Shown: in pieces, positions 1 to 9,076 of the stretch
Layout: each line of letters begins with the position of its first letter
How positions within the stretch are numbered: position 1 is the stretch's first letter
Assembly (NCBI GenBank): GCA_021848325.1
Contig: JAJZUU010000026.1
Coordinates: 1 to 37,011 of the forward strand
Origin: Pseudomonadota bacterium
GTDB lineage: Bacteria; Pseudomonadota; Gammaproteobacteria; Burkholderiales; JAJZUU01
Direction: 5' to 3'
Length of the DNA stretch: 37,011 bases
Translations under genes and position numbers: made by a program
The notes under the pieces: generated by a model
Database searches by the model: none
Seen by the model: the letters and a program-made list of their open reading frames with translations, nothing else
What the model was told of the DNA's origin: nothing

Positions 1-118
1 GGGAGAGGGCGGGGGGAGAGGGTGCTCGGGGAGAGGGCGGGGGGAGAGGGTGCTCGGGGAGAGGGCGGGGGGAGAGGGTGCTCGGGGAGAGGGCGGGGGG
101 AGGGCGGGGGGAGCCCCG
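1..118. repeat. 28-bp GC-rich tandem repeat
   Basis: About four head-to-tail copies of a 28-bp unit built from GAGAGGGCGGGGGGAGAGGG followed by TGCTCGGG; the last copy has diverged. The window begins inside the array, so its full length is unknown. The array stops directly before the stop codon of the minus-strand glycosyltransferase at 119. A single exact unit in the opposite orientation occurs at 25030-25057, so this is a dispersed repeat family that has expanded here. It is not CRISPR because there are no unique spacers. Confidence 0.9.
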
Positions 119-1528
119 CTAGCGTGCCGCGGTACCGCAGGCCTTCCCCCGGCACAGCAGATACAGCCTGCTCCCCCCCAGCCGGTATTCCCGGGTGAGC
201 CGCCCCAGGGCCGGATCGGGGGTGTAGGCGATCACGAAGCCGGTGTGCCATTGTGCCGGCGGGAAAGTCAGGGGAGGCCGCGGCAGACGGGCGGTGTCGA
301 GGCGGGCGGTCACGCTCAGCCCGGTGGCGGAGACGTCCGCGGCATAGAGCGGTTGCCCGGCGGTGCGCGCCGCGATATCCCGCGCCACCGCCCCGTAGTC
401 GCCCCGGAAGTGCGCCTGGTAGTATGGGAACAGCCAGAGGGCGGCCACCAGCTTGAAAACGATGACGCCGGCCAACCAGCGTGCGGCCAGCCGCAACCCC
501 CCTTGGTCGCTGCTGCGGATGACCTGGGCGATGGCCAGCGCGAACAGGGGATAGAGGGGCATGATGTAGCGGATGCTGCTTTGCGGCGACAGCCAGTAGG
601 GCAGATAGTTGAGCCCCAGGATCCACAGGCCGGTGGCAAGGCGCCCCCCGCCGGCCGCCGTGGGGCGGTATTTCTTGCGGGCCAGCAGCCAGAGGGCAAC
701 TGGGGCGGCGGGCAGGAACCGGGCCAGGGTTTCCAGGGGGAATTCGACGATCTGCCAGAGATAGGGGAAAAACCTGTCGGCCGCCAGCTTGGCCAGGACG
801 TCGTGCAGCATGCCGTGCCCCTGGCCGCTGCCGCCCGGGATCCGCGCGTACCAGACCAATGGGCCGGCGAAGGTGAGGAGGTGCAGCAACACGGAAGGCG
901 CGCCCAGCAGGAACCGGCGCTGGGCGGGATGGCGCCACAGCAGGACCGCGAGGGCGACCCCGTAAAATACGTAGGTGGTCAGCGCCTTGGTGAGAAAGGC
1001 CGCGCTTACACACAGCAGTCCCAGCAGGAGTAGGTCGTGGCGCTCCTCCTCGGAGGCCACCCACAGGCAGGCGATGGCGCCGAACGTCAGGAGGCTGAAC
1101 AGCGGATCGGAATAGGCCAGCCAGCCGTGGTAGAGCAGGGCGTCCGATGTAAGGTAAACTAGCGCCGCGAGGGCGGTCAGGACGCGGTCGCGGAACAGCC
1201 GCTGGGCGAGCCAGGCCAGCAGCAGGCCGGTGGCGATGGTGGAGAGCGCCGTGACCAGGCGGGACGCCACCAGCATGTTGCCCCATCCCAACAGTTCGGC
1301 CACCGGGATGATCGCCCAGTTGAGCAGCGGCGGACGGCCGTAGGCGCCGCCGTACAGGTGCGGCTCGAGATAGTGGCCGTGGTACCACATCTCCAGCGAG
1401 GTGATGGTGTAGACGCCCTCTTCGCCCACGTATTCCAGCCACAGAGTGGGCAGGAAGCTCAAGCAGGCGATGGCGAACAGCGCCCACAAGGCGGTGGTGT
1501 TGCCGTTACGGGGCGGCGCGGCGTTCAT
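119..1528 (-). CDS. GT39/ArnT-like membrane glycosyltransferase
   Basis: This 469-residue protein is very hydrophobic, with about ten predicted membrane segments. The first periplasmic loop carries an acidic pair (VGEEGVY, about residue 34) and a PPLLNW motif (about residue 66), a pattern typical of the GT39/PMT/ArnT fold. Such enzymes use a polyprenyl-phosphate sugar as donor and transfer the sugar on the periplasmic face of the inner membrane, for example to lipid A or O-antigen. The ATG at 1526-1528 has a GAGG about eight bases upstream. It is divergent from a gtrA/gtrB-like pair, which could supply the flipped lipid-linked sugar; that link is an inference. The acceptor and sugar are unknown. 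Confidence 0.8.
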   Translation of the reverse strand: MNAAPPRNGNTTALWALFAIACLSFLPTLWLEYVGEEGVYTITSLEMWYHGHYLEPHLYGGAYGRPPLLNWAIIPVAELLGWGNMLVASRLVTALSTIATGLLLAWLAQRLFRDRVLTALAALVYLTSDALLYHGWLAYSDPLFSLLTFGAIACLWVASEEERHDLLLLGLLCVSAAFLTKALTTYVFYGVALAVLLWRHPAQRRFLLGAPSVLLHLLTFAGPLVWYARIPGGSGQGHGMLHDVLAKLAADRFFPYLWQIVEFPLETLARFLPAAPVALWLLARKKYRPTAAGGGRLATGLWILGLNYLPYWLSPQSSIRYIMPLYPLFALAIAQVIRSSDQGGLRLAARWLAGVIVFKLVAALWLFPYYQAHFRGDYGAVARDIAARTAGQPLYAADVSATGLSVTARLDTARLPRPPLTFPPAQWHTGFVIAYTPDPALGRLTREYRLGGSRLYLLCRGKACGTAAR

Positions 1529-1626
1529 GCCCCGGTCCTCGCAGGGCCGGGGCGCTTCGCGCGGAAAGGAAAGCGTTTCGACAAGGACAGGGTTTTCCCA
1601 TTAAATATCGGCACGCATCTCCGGGT

Positions 1627-2052
1627 ATGCAACGATTGACCAGGAATTTTCCGCGCCGGCTGATGCTTCAGTTCATCGGCTTCAGCGGCGTGGGCGCGGT
1701 GGGCACCTCGGCCCATTATGCGCTGTTCCTGGCGTTGATCCAGGCCGGCTCCGTGGCCCCGGTGCGCGCCTCGGCCGCCGGATTCCTGCTGGGGGCGCTG
1801 GTCAATTATATCTTGAATTACCGCTTCGTTTTTAAGAGCAGCGCGAAACATGGCGCGGCCATGCTCAAGTTTCTTGCGGTCGCTACGGTAGGCCTGGCGC
1901 TGAATGTGGCGGCGATGAGCGTGGCGATCGACCGTCTGGCGTGGCATTACCTGATCGCCCAGCTTGCCGCCACCGGCCTGGTGCTGCTGTGGAGTTTCGC
2001 CGGTAACCGGTTCTGGACGTTCAGGGAAGGGCGGCATGGCGCAACCGCTTGA
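1627..2052 (+). CDS. GtrA family membrane protein
   Basis: This 141-residue protein has four predicted membrane helices and the GtrA-family signature around residues 55-70 (LLGALVNYILNYRFVFKS), with the matching WSFAGNRFWTF near the C-terminus. GtrA proteins are thought to flip polyprenyl-phosphate-linked sugars across the inner membrane for modification of O-antigen or other glycans. The gene overlaps the downstream GT2 gene by 17 bp, so the two are probably translationally coupled. No strong Shine-Dalgarno is visible before the ATG. Confidence 0.88.
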   Translation: MQRLTRNFPRRLMLQFIGFSGVGAVGTSAHYALFLALIQAGSVAPVRASAAGFLLGALVNYILNYRFVFKSSAKHGAAMLKFLAVATVGLALNVAAMSVAIDRLAWHYLIAQLAATGLVLLWSFAGNRFWTFREGRHGATA

Positions 2053-3001
2053 GGGGACCGGCGCACTGTTGTCCGTGGTGGTGCCGGCGTACGACGAGGC
2101 CGAGGTCCTGCCCGCGTTCCACGGGCGCCTGGCGGCGGTGCTCGACGGCCTGCCCATGGCAGCGGAGGTGGTCTACGTCAACGACGGCAGCCGCGACGCC
2201 ACCCTGGTGCGGCTTCAGGCGTTGAGGGAGCGGGACGGGCGGATCGCCATCGTGGACCTGAGCCGCAACTTCGGCAAGGAGATCGCCCTGACCGCCGGGC
2301 TGGACCACGCCCGGGGCGACGCCGTGGTGGTCATCGACGCCGACCTGCAGGACCCGCCCGAACTCATCCCCGAATTGGTCCGGGTATGGCAGGAGGGCCA
2401 CGACGTGGTATATGCGAAGCGCACCGAAAGGGAGGGGGAGACCTGGCTCAAGAAATTTACCGCGTTGGCCTTCTACCGCCTGATTCAGCGGGTCAGCCAC
2501 GTCCATATCCCGGAGGATACCGGCGATTTCCGGCTGCTGAGCCGGCGCGCCGTGGACGCCCTGAAGCAGTTGCGGGAACAGCACCGCTTCATGAAGGGGC
2601 TGTTCGCGTGGATCGGCTTTCCCCAGGCCGCGGTCGCCTACCGGCGCGACCCTCGCTACGCCGGGACCAGCAAGTGGAACTACTGGCGCCTGTGGAACCT
2701 GGCCCTGGAGGGGATCACCTCCTTCACCACCGCACCCCTCAAACTGGCCACCTACCTGGGGCTGGCCACCGCGCTGGGCGCCTTTGCCTACGCGGCCTTC
2801 GTCATCTACAAGGCGCTGGTGTTCGGAGAGCCGGTGCGGGGCTATCCCTCCCTCATGGTGGTGATCCTGTTCCTGGGCGGGGTGCAGTTGCTCACCCTGG
2901 GGGTGATCGGGGAATATGTGGGACGCATGTTCAACGAAACCAAGGGCCGACCCCTGTATCTGACCAAGGACTACTATCCGTCGGACATCCGCGCTGAATG
3001 A
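2036..3001 (+). CDS. GtrB/DPM1-like polyprenyl-phosphate glycosyltransferase (GT2)
   Basis: This is a 321-residue protein counted from the ATG at 2036; longer upstream reading enters gtrA and has no family similarity. An N-terminal GT-A domain begins SVVVPAYDEAE and carries the metal-binding DADLQDPPE motif around residues 95-103. Two C-terminal membrane helices follow, ending in LGVIGEYVGRMF, the usual layout of GtrB/ArnC-like enzymes that load a sugar onto undecaprenyl phosphate at the cytoplasmic face. Paired with the overlapping gtrA it should make and flip a lipid-linked monosaccharide. The sugar cannot be told from sequence. Confidence 0.88.
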   Translation: MAQPLEGTGALLSVVVPAYDEAEVLPAFHGRLAAVLDGLPMAAEVVYVNDGSRDATLVRLQALRERDGRIAIVDLSRNFGKEIALTAGLDHARGDAVVVIDADLQDPPELIPELVRVWQEGHDVVYAKRTEREGETWLKKFTALAFYRLIQRVSHVHIPEDTGDFRLLSRRAVDALKQLREQHRFMKGLFAWIGFPQAAVAYRRDPRYAGTSKWNYWRLWNLALEGITSFTTAPLKLATYLGLATALGAFAYAAFVIYKALVFGEPVRGYPSLMVVILFLGGVQLLTLGVIGEYVGRMFNETKGRPLYLTKDYYPSDIRAE

Positions 3002-3050
3002 GAAGGATTTCAGTGGTTTTATTTCTGGGCAATGCTTCACGGAGGAACGA

Positions 3051-4280
3051 TTGAAGACTTATCCGGCGTTCGGTGCAAGGGCTGATCGTTTGGCCACGTG
3101 GGCGGCCATCGCGCTGGGCGCCTCCATCCCTGTTTCGACGGCCCTGGACGGGGTGTTGCTGGTTCTCATCCTGGCGCTGTGGCTGCTCGGCGCCGACTAC
3201 CGGGAAAAATTCCGCCTGATCCGCGACAACCCGGTGGCGCTGGCCGCCCTGTGGTTGCTGGCCTTGGTGCTGGCGGGAACCCTGTATGGCCACGGTCCGG
3301 CCAGAGAGGCCCTCAACTACGCGGGCAAGTACGCCGACCTGCTGTTTATCGCGCTGCTGCTGCCTTTGTTCCGGGATCCGGAAAGGCGGCGCTACGGGAT
3401 GATCGCCTTCGTGGCGGCGATGCTCGTCACCCTCGGCCTGTCCTACCTGCTGGGTACCGGGGCGATCGGGCAAAACCGGGTGATCCACGGGTTTGCCGGC
3501 AATGCCTTCGTATTCAAGAATCATATCGCCCAGAACATCCTGATGGCCTTCGCTGCGTTCCTGTTCGCCCTCAAGACGCGCTATGCGGTGTCCGTCCGCG
3601 CACGCGTGGCATTCGGCGTCCTGGCGGCGCTCGCGGTTTACAACGTGCTGTTCATGGTGCAGGGCAGGACCGGCTATGTCATTTTGGCGGTATTGATCGT
3701 CTACCTTTGCGTCGGCTGGCTGCGCTGGAAGGGGGCGGCGGTTGCCGCGGCGGTGTTGATCGTGCTCGGGACCGCGGCCTATCAGGGCTCCACCGCCTTG
3801 CACGAGCGCGTCGATGAGGCGGTGCAGGAGTACGCGCAATGGCATCCGGGCCAGGGGGACGAGACCTCCGTCGGCCTGCGCCTGGGGTTTTACGTCAACA
3901 CCCTGGCCGTTATCCGCGCCCACCCGCTGCTGGGGGTGGGGACCGGGGGCTTCGTCGAGGCCTACCGGGCGCAGGTGAAGGGTACGTCCATGACCCCGAC
4001 CACCAATCCCCATAACCAATATCTCCTGATCGCGGCGGAGCTGGGGCTGGTCGGCCTGGCGTCCCTGCTGTACCTGTTCTTCACCCAGTGGCGCACCGCG
4101 GCGGCGCTGCCCACGCCGTTCCAGCGGCATCTGGCGCGGGGCCTGGTGCTGACCATCATGTCCGGCGGCCTGGTGAATTCCCTGCTGATCGACCACACCG
4201 AGCGCATGTTCTTCGCCTGGATGAGCGCCTTGCTGTTCGCCGGGCTGCACGGCGTTGCCGCCCGGGGCAAGGAAGGATGA
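3051..4280 (+). CDS. O-antigen ligase / Wzy_C family protein
   Basis: This 409-residue polytopic membrane protein has about ten to twelve hydrophobic segments and a large periplasmic loop near residues 265-325. That loop contains HPLLGVGTGGF and NPHNQYL, characteristic of the Wzy_C/WaaL family, which joins O-antigen or a related polymer to lipid A-core at the periplasmic face. The start is a TTG at 3051, supported by a perfect GGAGG at 3041-3045 with a five-base spacer; no ATG is better placed. Its stop overlaps the next start as ATGA. WaaL ligase and Wzy-type polymerase or other oligosaccharide ligases are hard to separate by sequence, but the LPS-core neighbours favour ligase. Confidence 0.82.
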   Translation: MKTYPAFGARADRLATWAAIALGASIPVSTALDGVLLVLILALWLLGADYREKFRLIRDNPVALAALWLLALVLAGTLYGHGPAREALNYAGKYADLLFIALLLPLFRDPERRRYGMIAFVAAMLVTLGLSYLLGTGAIGQNRVIHGFAGNAFVFKNHIAQNILMAFAAFLFALKTRYAVSVRARVAFGVLAALAVYNVLFMVQGRTGYVILAVLIVYLCVGWLRWKGAAVAAAVLIVLGTAAYQGSTALHERVDEAVQEYAQWHPGQGDETSVGLRLGFYVNTLAVIRAHPLLGVGTGGFVEAYRAQVKGTSMTPTTNPHNQYLLIAAELGLVGLASLLYLFFTQWRTAAALPTPFQRHLARGLVLTIMSGGLVNSLLIDHTERMFFAWMSALLFAGLHGVAARGKEG

Positions 4281-5023
4281 GGCTGTCCGTCATCGTCATC
4301 ACCAAGGACGAGGCGGGGTCCATCCGTCCCTGCCTGGAGTCGGTGAGCTGGGCGGACGAGATCGTGGTGGTGGATTCCGGCAGCAGCGACGATACCGCCG
4401 CCATCTGCCGCGAATATACCGACAAGGTGACGGTCACCGATTGGCCCGGCTTCGGGCCGCAAAAAAACCGGGCGCTGGACGCGGCGCGAGGGGAGTGGGT
4501 CCTGTCGCTGGACGCGGACGAGCGGGTGAGCCCGGAACTGAGGGCCGAGATCGAGGCCGCCATGGCCGATCCGGGCGCCGCCGCGGCCTTCCGCATGCCC
4601 CGCTCCTCCAGCTATTGCGGGCGCTTCATGCGCCACGGCGGCTGGTGGCCCGATTATGTGACGCGCCTGTTCCGCCGCGGCCGGGCGCGCTTCAGCGACG
4701 ATTTGGTGCACGAGCGCCTGGTGGTGGACGGCGAGGTGGACAGCCTGTCCAGCCCGCTGCTGCACGAGGCCTTTCGCGATCCGGAAGAGGTGCTGCAAAA
4801 GGTGAACGCTTACTCCAGCGCCGGCGCCCGGATGATGGCACAGCGCGGCAGAAAGGCCACATTGGCGGGGGCGGTCGCGCGCGGCCTGTGGAGCTTCCTG
4901 CGCAGCTACGTCCTGCGCGCCGGCTTTCTCGATGGGCGCGAGGGCTTCATGCTGGCGGTGTCCAACGCCGAGGGGACCTATTACCGCTACCTCAAACTCA
5001 TGCTGCTCACCGACAAGCCGTAA
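4277..5023 (+). CDS. GT2 LPS-core glycosyltransferase (WaaE/KdtX-like)
   Basis: This 248-residue GT2 enzyme begins RLSVIVITKDEAGSI and has LSLDADERVSPEL near residue 80, the metal-binding motif region of the WaaE/KdtX group that adds a beta-linked glucose to the LPS inner core. The C-terminal part has the hydrophobic and basic segment usual for this subgroup. The ATG at 4277 overlaps the ligase stop by four bases (ATGA), and its own stop overlaps the next gene by one base (TAATG), so it sits in a tight operon. Subfamily is called by pattern; the exact linkage made is inferred. Confidence 0.82.
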   Translation: MRLSVIVITKDEAGSIRPCLESVSWADEIVVVDSGSSDDTAAICREYTDKVTVTDWPGFGPQKNRALDAARGEWVLSLDADERVSPELRAEIEAAMADPGAAAAFRMPRSSSYCGRFMRHGGWWPDYVTRLFRRGRARFSDDLVHERLVVDGEVDSLSSPLLHEAFRDPEEVLQKVNAYSSAGARMMAQRGRKATLAGAVARGLWSFLRSYVLRAGFLDGREGFMLAVSNAEGTYYRYLKLMLLTDKP

Positions 5024-5835
5024 TGCGCATTGCCGTCATTGTGACCACTTACAATCGCCCCGACGCCCTGGCCGCGGTGGTTGAGGGCTATCTGGCGCAG
5101 ACCGACCGCGACTTTGAGCTGCTGATCGCCGACGACGGTTCCACTGTTCAGACGGCGGAGGCGGTGGCGGCCTACCGGGCGCGGGCGCCCTTTCCCATCA
5201 GCCATGTCTGGCAGGAAGACCGGGGGTTCCGGGCGGCGGCCATCCGTAATCGCGCGCTGGCCGCCTGCAACGCCGACTACGTCATTTTCAGCGACGGCGA
5301 CTGCATCCCCCTGCCGGGTTTCGTCGCCCGCCACCGCAGATTGGCGGAGCCGGGCTGGTTCGTCTCCGGCAACCGGGTCCTGCTGAGCGAGTCCTTCACC
5401 CGCCGGGTGCTGGCGGAGCGGCTGCCGGTCCACCGCTGGCGCGGCGGGAAGTGGCTGGGGGCTCGGCTCAGGAAGGAGATCAACCGCTGGCTGCCGCTGC
5501 TGGCCCTGCCGATCCCGGCCCGCTTCAGAAAACTGGGGGCCGGGCGCTGGCAGGGGGCCAAGACTTGCAATCTGGCCGCCTGGCGGGCGGACCTGCTGGC
5601 GGTAAACGGCCTGGACGAGAGCTATGCCGGCTGGGGGCTGGAGGATTCGGACCTGGTGGTACGCCTGATCCGTGCCGGCGTCAGGCACAAGAGCGCCCGA
5701 TTCGCCGCACCGGTGTTGCATCTCTGGCACGCGGAAAACGACCGTGGCCGGCTCCCGGAAAACCGGCGCAAACTGGAAGAGGTGCTGCGTTCCGGGCGGA
5801 TCCTGGCGCAAGTCGGGGTGGGGCAGTACTTGTGA
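5023..5835 (+). CDS. GT2 glycosyltransferase with galactosyltransferase-like C-terminal motif
   Basis: This is a 270-residue protein. The N-terminus (RIAVIVTTYNRPDAL) and IFSDGDCIPLP near residue 88 form a GT2 nucleotide-sugar site. The C-terminal WGLEDSDLVVRLIRAG motif resembles the conserved (W)GxEDxD block of beta-galactosyltransferase-type GT2/GT7 enzymes, where the acidic residues are catalytic. The start ATG shares one base with the upstream stop. It ends the five-gene glycan run. It probably adds a sugar to LPS core or O-antigen, but donor and acceptor are not predictable. Confidence 0.82.
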   Translation: MRIAVIVTTYNRPDALAAVVEGYLAQTDRDFELLIADDGSTVQTAEAVAAYRARAPFPISHVWQEDRGFRAAAIRNRALAACNADYVIFSDGDCIPLPGFVARHRRLAEPGWFVSGNRVLLSESFTRRVLAERLPVHRWRGGKWLGARLRKEINRWLPLLALPIPARFRKLGAGRWQGAKTCNLAAWRADLLAVNGLDESYAGWGLEDSDLVVRLIRAGVRHKSARFAAPVLHLWHAENDRGRLPENRRKLEEVLRSGRILAQVGVGQYL

Positions 5836-5907
5836 AGCCGGGGAGCGTGGGGTCGATCCGTCCGGCAAGATTCGGCGCTCGGAGGACGGGCGATTTGCCG
5901 CAATCCC

Positions 5908-5946
5908 TCATCCCCGGCCCTTCTCCCCGGGGGAGAAGGGGGCAGG
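5908..5946. repeat. GC-rich palindromic intergenic repeat
   Basis: A perfect 10-bp inverted repeat, CCCTTCTCCC at 5918-5927 and GGGAGAAGGG at 5931-5940 with a three-base loop, lies just after the glycosyltransferase operon. It is of the CTCTCCC/GGGAGAG type scattered in many proteobacterial genomes. There is no following T run, so it is not an obvious intrinsic terminator. Confidence 0.75.
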
Positions 5947-6052
5947 GAAAATCCGCGCCTCGGGCTCGGCAAAAGGCCGAATGCGGCATGGAAACGCGAA
6001 GCGACGCTATCCTTCCCGGTCGGGAAAAGGTGTCCCCGATCATGATCCTAAA

Positions 6053-6194
6053 ATCCGCAGATTGCGCAGATTCACGCAGATTAAACAACGCATAAACAGA
6101 TGGTTACATGGAAAATCCGATTCACCTTCTGGGTAACATCTGTCATCGAGGCAAGCTCCTGACATATCTGCGTAAATCTGTGTAATCTGCGGAT
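6053..6194. repeat. Inverted pair of CGCAGATT-type intergenic repeats
   Basis: The left arm at 6053-6083 starts ATCCGCAGATTGCGCAGATT and the right arm at 6162-6194 is its imperfect reverse complement, with about 78 bp between. Each arm is made of repeated CGCAGATT-like words. The 389-bp space between 5836 and 6224 holds this pair and the palindrome at 5908-5946, and no credible gene. Similar CGCAGATT repeats occur between genes in many bacteria; a miniature mobile element is one reading. Confidence 0.7.
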
Positions 6195-6224
6195 GAACTA
6201 AGTTTTTTAGGATGATTGGTTAGG

Positions 6225-7361
6225 ATGAAAGCCCCGAAAAGTATCCTGGTCATCGCTACCCGGCGCATCGGTGACGTGCTGCTTGCCACCCCCCTGATCC
6301 GCTCCCTGAGGGCGGCGTGGCCCGCAGCGCGCATCGAGGTACTGGCGTTCCGCAATACCGAGGGCTTCCTCCGGGCCAACCCGGATATCGACCGCATCAT
6401 CACGGTTGCGGAGAGGCCCTCCCTGGGGGCGCACCTGAGGCTGGTCGGCTCCCTGTTTCGCCGCTACGACCTGGCCGTTTCCACCCTCGCGGGCGACCGG
6501 CCCACCCTCTATGCCTGGGTCGCCGGCCGCCGGCGGGTGGGATTGCTGGAGCAGGAAAGCCGGCAGTTCTGGTGGAAAAGGCGGCTGCTCACGCGCTGGG
6601 TGCCGTTCGACAACCTCCACACCCACACCGTGGCGATGAATCTGCGCCTGGCGGACCTGTTGGGCATCGAGCGCCGCTACGAAGTGGTGGCGGCGTGGAG
6701 CGCACAGGACGAGGCGGCGGTGGCGGCCGCCCTGCCCTTCGATGACGGATCGCAACCGTTTGCCCTGCTGCACCTCTACCCCAAGTTCCCTTACAAGATG
6801 TGGCACCGGGCGGGCTGGGCGGATCTGGGATGCCGGCTGGCGGCGCGCGGAATGGGGGTGGTGTTGACCGGCTCCAATGCGGCGGACGAACTGGCCTATA
6901 TTGCCGGGATCATCGACCTCATGCCTCAGGGCACGGTCAACCTGGCCGGCAAGTTGACCCTGGCGCAGGCGGCTTGCCTGGCGGCCCGGGCCCGGATCTA
7001 TGTCGGTCCGGACACCGCGCTCACCCACACGGCGGCGGCGCTGGGGGTGCCCACCGTCGCCCTGTACGGCCCGTCCAATCCCGTCAAATGGGGGCCGTGG
7101 CCCCGCGGCCACGAACAAGATCGCAACCCGTTCGAGATGCGCGGCAGCCAGCGCGTGGGCAACGTTTCCCTGCTGCAAGGGCGCGGCGATTGCGTGCCGT
7201 GCATGGAGGAGGGCTGCGACCGGCACGTGAACAGTCTGAGCCGCTGCCTGCAGGAACTGTCCGCGGACGAGGTCATGGACGCAGTGCAGGCGATGCTGGA
7301 AAGCCCTGGGAATCCTGATCCAGCGGGTCACTCCGCCGGGGCCGCGCCGGTCGCGAACTGA
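6225..7361 (+). CDS. GT9 heptosyltransferase family protein (WaaF/WaaC-like)
   Basis: This is a 378-residue GT-B enzyme. The N-terminus SILVIATRRIGDVLLATPLI is the family hallmark, and the C-terminal domain has YVGPDTALTHTAAALGVPTV, the nucleotide-sugar site (about residues 260-280). GT9 enzymes transfer ADP-heptose to Kdo or heptose in the LPS inner core at the cytoplasmic face. The start is ambiguous: ATG at 6225 gives MKAPKSIL, while a TTG at 6216 in the same frame is closer to an AGGA at 6209-6212. A CVPCMEEGC cluster near the C-terminus is typical of some family members. It overlaps msbA convergently by 34 bp. Confidence 0.86.
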   Translation: MKAPKSILVIATRRIGDVLLATPLIRSLRAAWPAARIEVLAFRNTEGFLRANPDIDRIITVAERPSLGAHLRLVGSLFRRYDLAVSTLAGDRPTLYAWVAGRRRVGLLEQESRQFWWKRRLLTRWVPFDNLHTHTVAMNLRLADLLGIERRYEVVAAWSAQDEAAVAAALPFDDGSQPFALLHLYPKFPYKMWHRAGWADLGCRLAARGMGVVLTGSNAADELAYIAGIIDLMPQGTVNLAGKLTLAQAACLAARARIYVGPDTALTHTAAALGVPTVALYGPSNPVKWGPWPRGHEQDRNPFEMRGSQRVGNVSLLQGRGDCVPCMEEGCDRHVNSLSRCLQELSADEVMDAVQAMLESPGNPDPAGHSAGAAPVAN

Positions 7362-9076
7362 ATGCGGTGGAGGTTCGCGTACACGCCGCCCTTGGCCAGC
7401 AATTCCGCATGCCTTCCGGTTTCGACGATCGCGCCCTTGGTCAGCACCACGATGCGGTCCGCCTTCTCGATGGTGGACAGGCGGTGGGCGATGACGATGG
7501 TGGTGCGGTTGCGCATCAGGGTTTCCAGGGCGGCCTGGACCTGGCGCTCCGATTCGGTGTCCAGGGCGGAGGTGGCTTCGTCCAGGATCAGGATCGGCGC
7601 ATCCTTGAGGATGGCGCGGGCGATGGCGATGCGCTGCCGCTGCCCGCCCGACAGCTTGGCGCCCTTTTCTCCGATCTGGGTATCCAGCCCGTCGGGCAGA
7701 TCGCGGATGAATTCCATGGCATGGGCCGCCTCCGCGGCGGCGGCAATCTCCTGGCGGCTGGCGGTCCCCTGCCTGCCATAGGCGATATTGGCGGCGACGG
7801 TATCGTTGAACAGCACCACCTGCTGGCTTACCAGGGCCATGTTGGCGCGCAGGTCGGCCAGCCGGAGGGAGGCGATATCGTGGCCGTCGAGCAGGATGAT
7901 GCCGGAAGCGGGGTGGTAGAAGCGGGGCAGGAGATTGACCAGGGTGGTCTTGCCGCTGCCCGACGGGCCCACCAGGGCAACCGTCTCTCCCGGCGCGATC
8001 TTCAGCCGGATGTCCCGCAGCGCCGGCTGCTCGGTCTGGCCGTAGCCGAAGTTCACCCCCCGATATTCCACGGCGCCCGCGGCGCGCGGCAAGGCCCCTC
8101 GGCCTTCGTCCGGCTCCGAGGGCTGGTCGATCAACTCGAACACGATCTCCGCCGCGGCCAGGCCCCGCTGCAGCGGTTCGTTGACGCTGATCAGCCGCTT
8201 CAGGGGCGGGAACAGCAGCAGCATGGCGGTGATGAAGGAGATAAACCCCCCTACCGTGATCTGGTTGGCGGCCGACTGCAGGGTGGCGGTGTAGATAATG
8301 GCCGCCAGCGCGGTGGCGGCGATCAACTGCACGATCGGGACGCTGGCCGCGGAGGCCGTCATCTGTTTCATGTTGAAGCGCCGTGCCCGGTTGATCGCCT
8401 CGCCGAAACGCTTGGCCTCGTAAGCCGTGCCGCCGAATATCTTGACCTCCTTGTGTCCCTCGATGGCCTCCTGCAAGACGTTGCTGATCTGCCCCAGGGA
8501 GCGTTGCGCCTCCCGGCTCATGACCCGGAGCCGCTTGCTCACCAGGGCGACGATGACCACGATGGCCGGGCCGATGAACAGGGCGATCAGGGTAAGCCTC
8601 CAGTTGATGTACAGCATCCAGCCCAGCAGGCCGGCAATGGTGAGGCTGTCGCGCACCAGCACGGTGATGACGTTGGTGCCCGCCTCGGTCACCTGGGTGA
8701 CGTTGAACGCCGTGTTGGCGATCAGGTTGCCGGAGGCATGATTGTCGAAAAAGGGAGTGGGCAGGGTAACCAGCTTGCGGAACATGGCCTCCCGCAGCGC
8801 CATCACCAGGCGCTGCGCCACCCAATTTATGGTGTAGGTGCTCACATACATGGCCACCCCCCGCACCAGGAACAGACCGACCAGCAGCAAAGGGATGAAT
8901 TTGACCCAGCTTTGGGCTTTGCCGGCAAAGCTGCCATCCAGCATGGGCTTGAGCAGCGCGGGGAAAGCGGGCTCGCTGGCGGCGACCACCGCCATGGCGA
9001 CGAGGGCCGCCAGGAAGACGCGCCAGTAGGGCGCAACGTAACGGAGCAGGCGCAAGTAGAGGTCTTTGCTGCGCAT
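7328..9076 (-). CDS. msbA: Lipid A export ABC transporter MsbA
   Basis: This 582-residue fused half-transporter is the same length as E. coli MsbA. Six membrane helices fill roughly the first 320 residues; the ATPase domain has Walker A GPSGSGKTT, signature LSGGQRQR and Walker B ILILDEATSALD, then the H-loop IAHRLST. MsbA flips core-lipid A across the inner membrane, matching the LPS genes beside it. The start at 9076 (MRSKDLYLRLLRY) is chosen because the 36 residues upstream are low-complexity and arginine-rich, unlike the family. A lipid-linked oligosaccharide flippase of the same family is possible but less likely. Confidence 0.92.
   Translation of the reverse strand: MRSKDLYLRLLRYVAPYWRVFLAALVAMAVVAASEPAFPALLKPMLDGSFAGKAQSWVKFIPLLLVGLFLVRGVAMYVSTYTINWVAQRLVMALREAMFRKLVTLPTPFFDNHASGNLIANTAFNVTQVTEAGTNVITVLVRDSLTIAGLLGWMLYINWRLTLIALFIGPAIVVIVALVSKRLRVMSREAQRSLGQISNVLQEAIEGHKEVKIFGGTAYEAKRFGEAINRARRFNMKQMTASAASVPIVQLIAATALAAIIYTATLQSAANQITVGGFISFITAMLLLFPPLKRLISVNEPLQRGLAAAEIVFELIDQPSEPDEGRGALPRAAGAVEYRGVNFGYGQTEQPALRDIRLKIAPGETVALVGPSGSGKTTLVNLLPRFYHPASGIILLDGHDIASLRLADLRANMALVSQQVVLFNDTVAANIAYGRQGTASRQEIAAAAEAAHAMEFIRDLPDGLDTQIGEKGAKLSGGQRQRIAIARAILKDAPILILDEATSALDTESERQVQAALETLMRNRTTIVIAHRLSTIEKADRIVVLTKGAIVETGRHAELLAKGGVYANLHRIQFATGAAPAE

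Noticed and set aside
1-118. CRISPR array
   Set aside because: Units are contiguous with no spacers and there are no cas genes.
5836-6224. Small open frames after the GT2 gene
   Set aside because: They run through repeat DNA, lack ribosome-binding sites and match no family.
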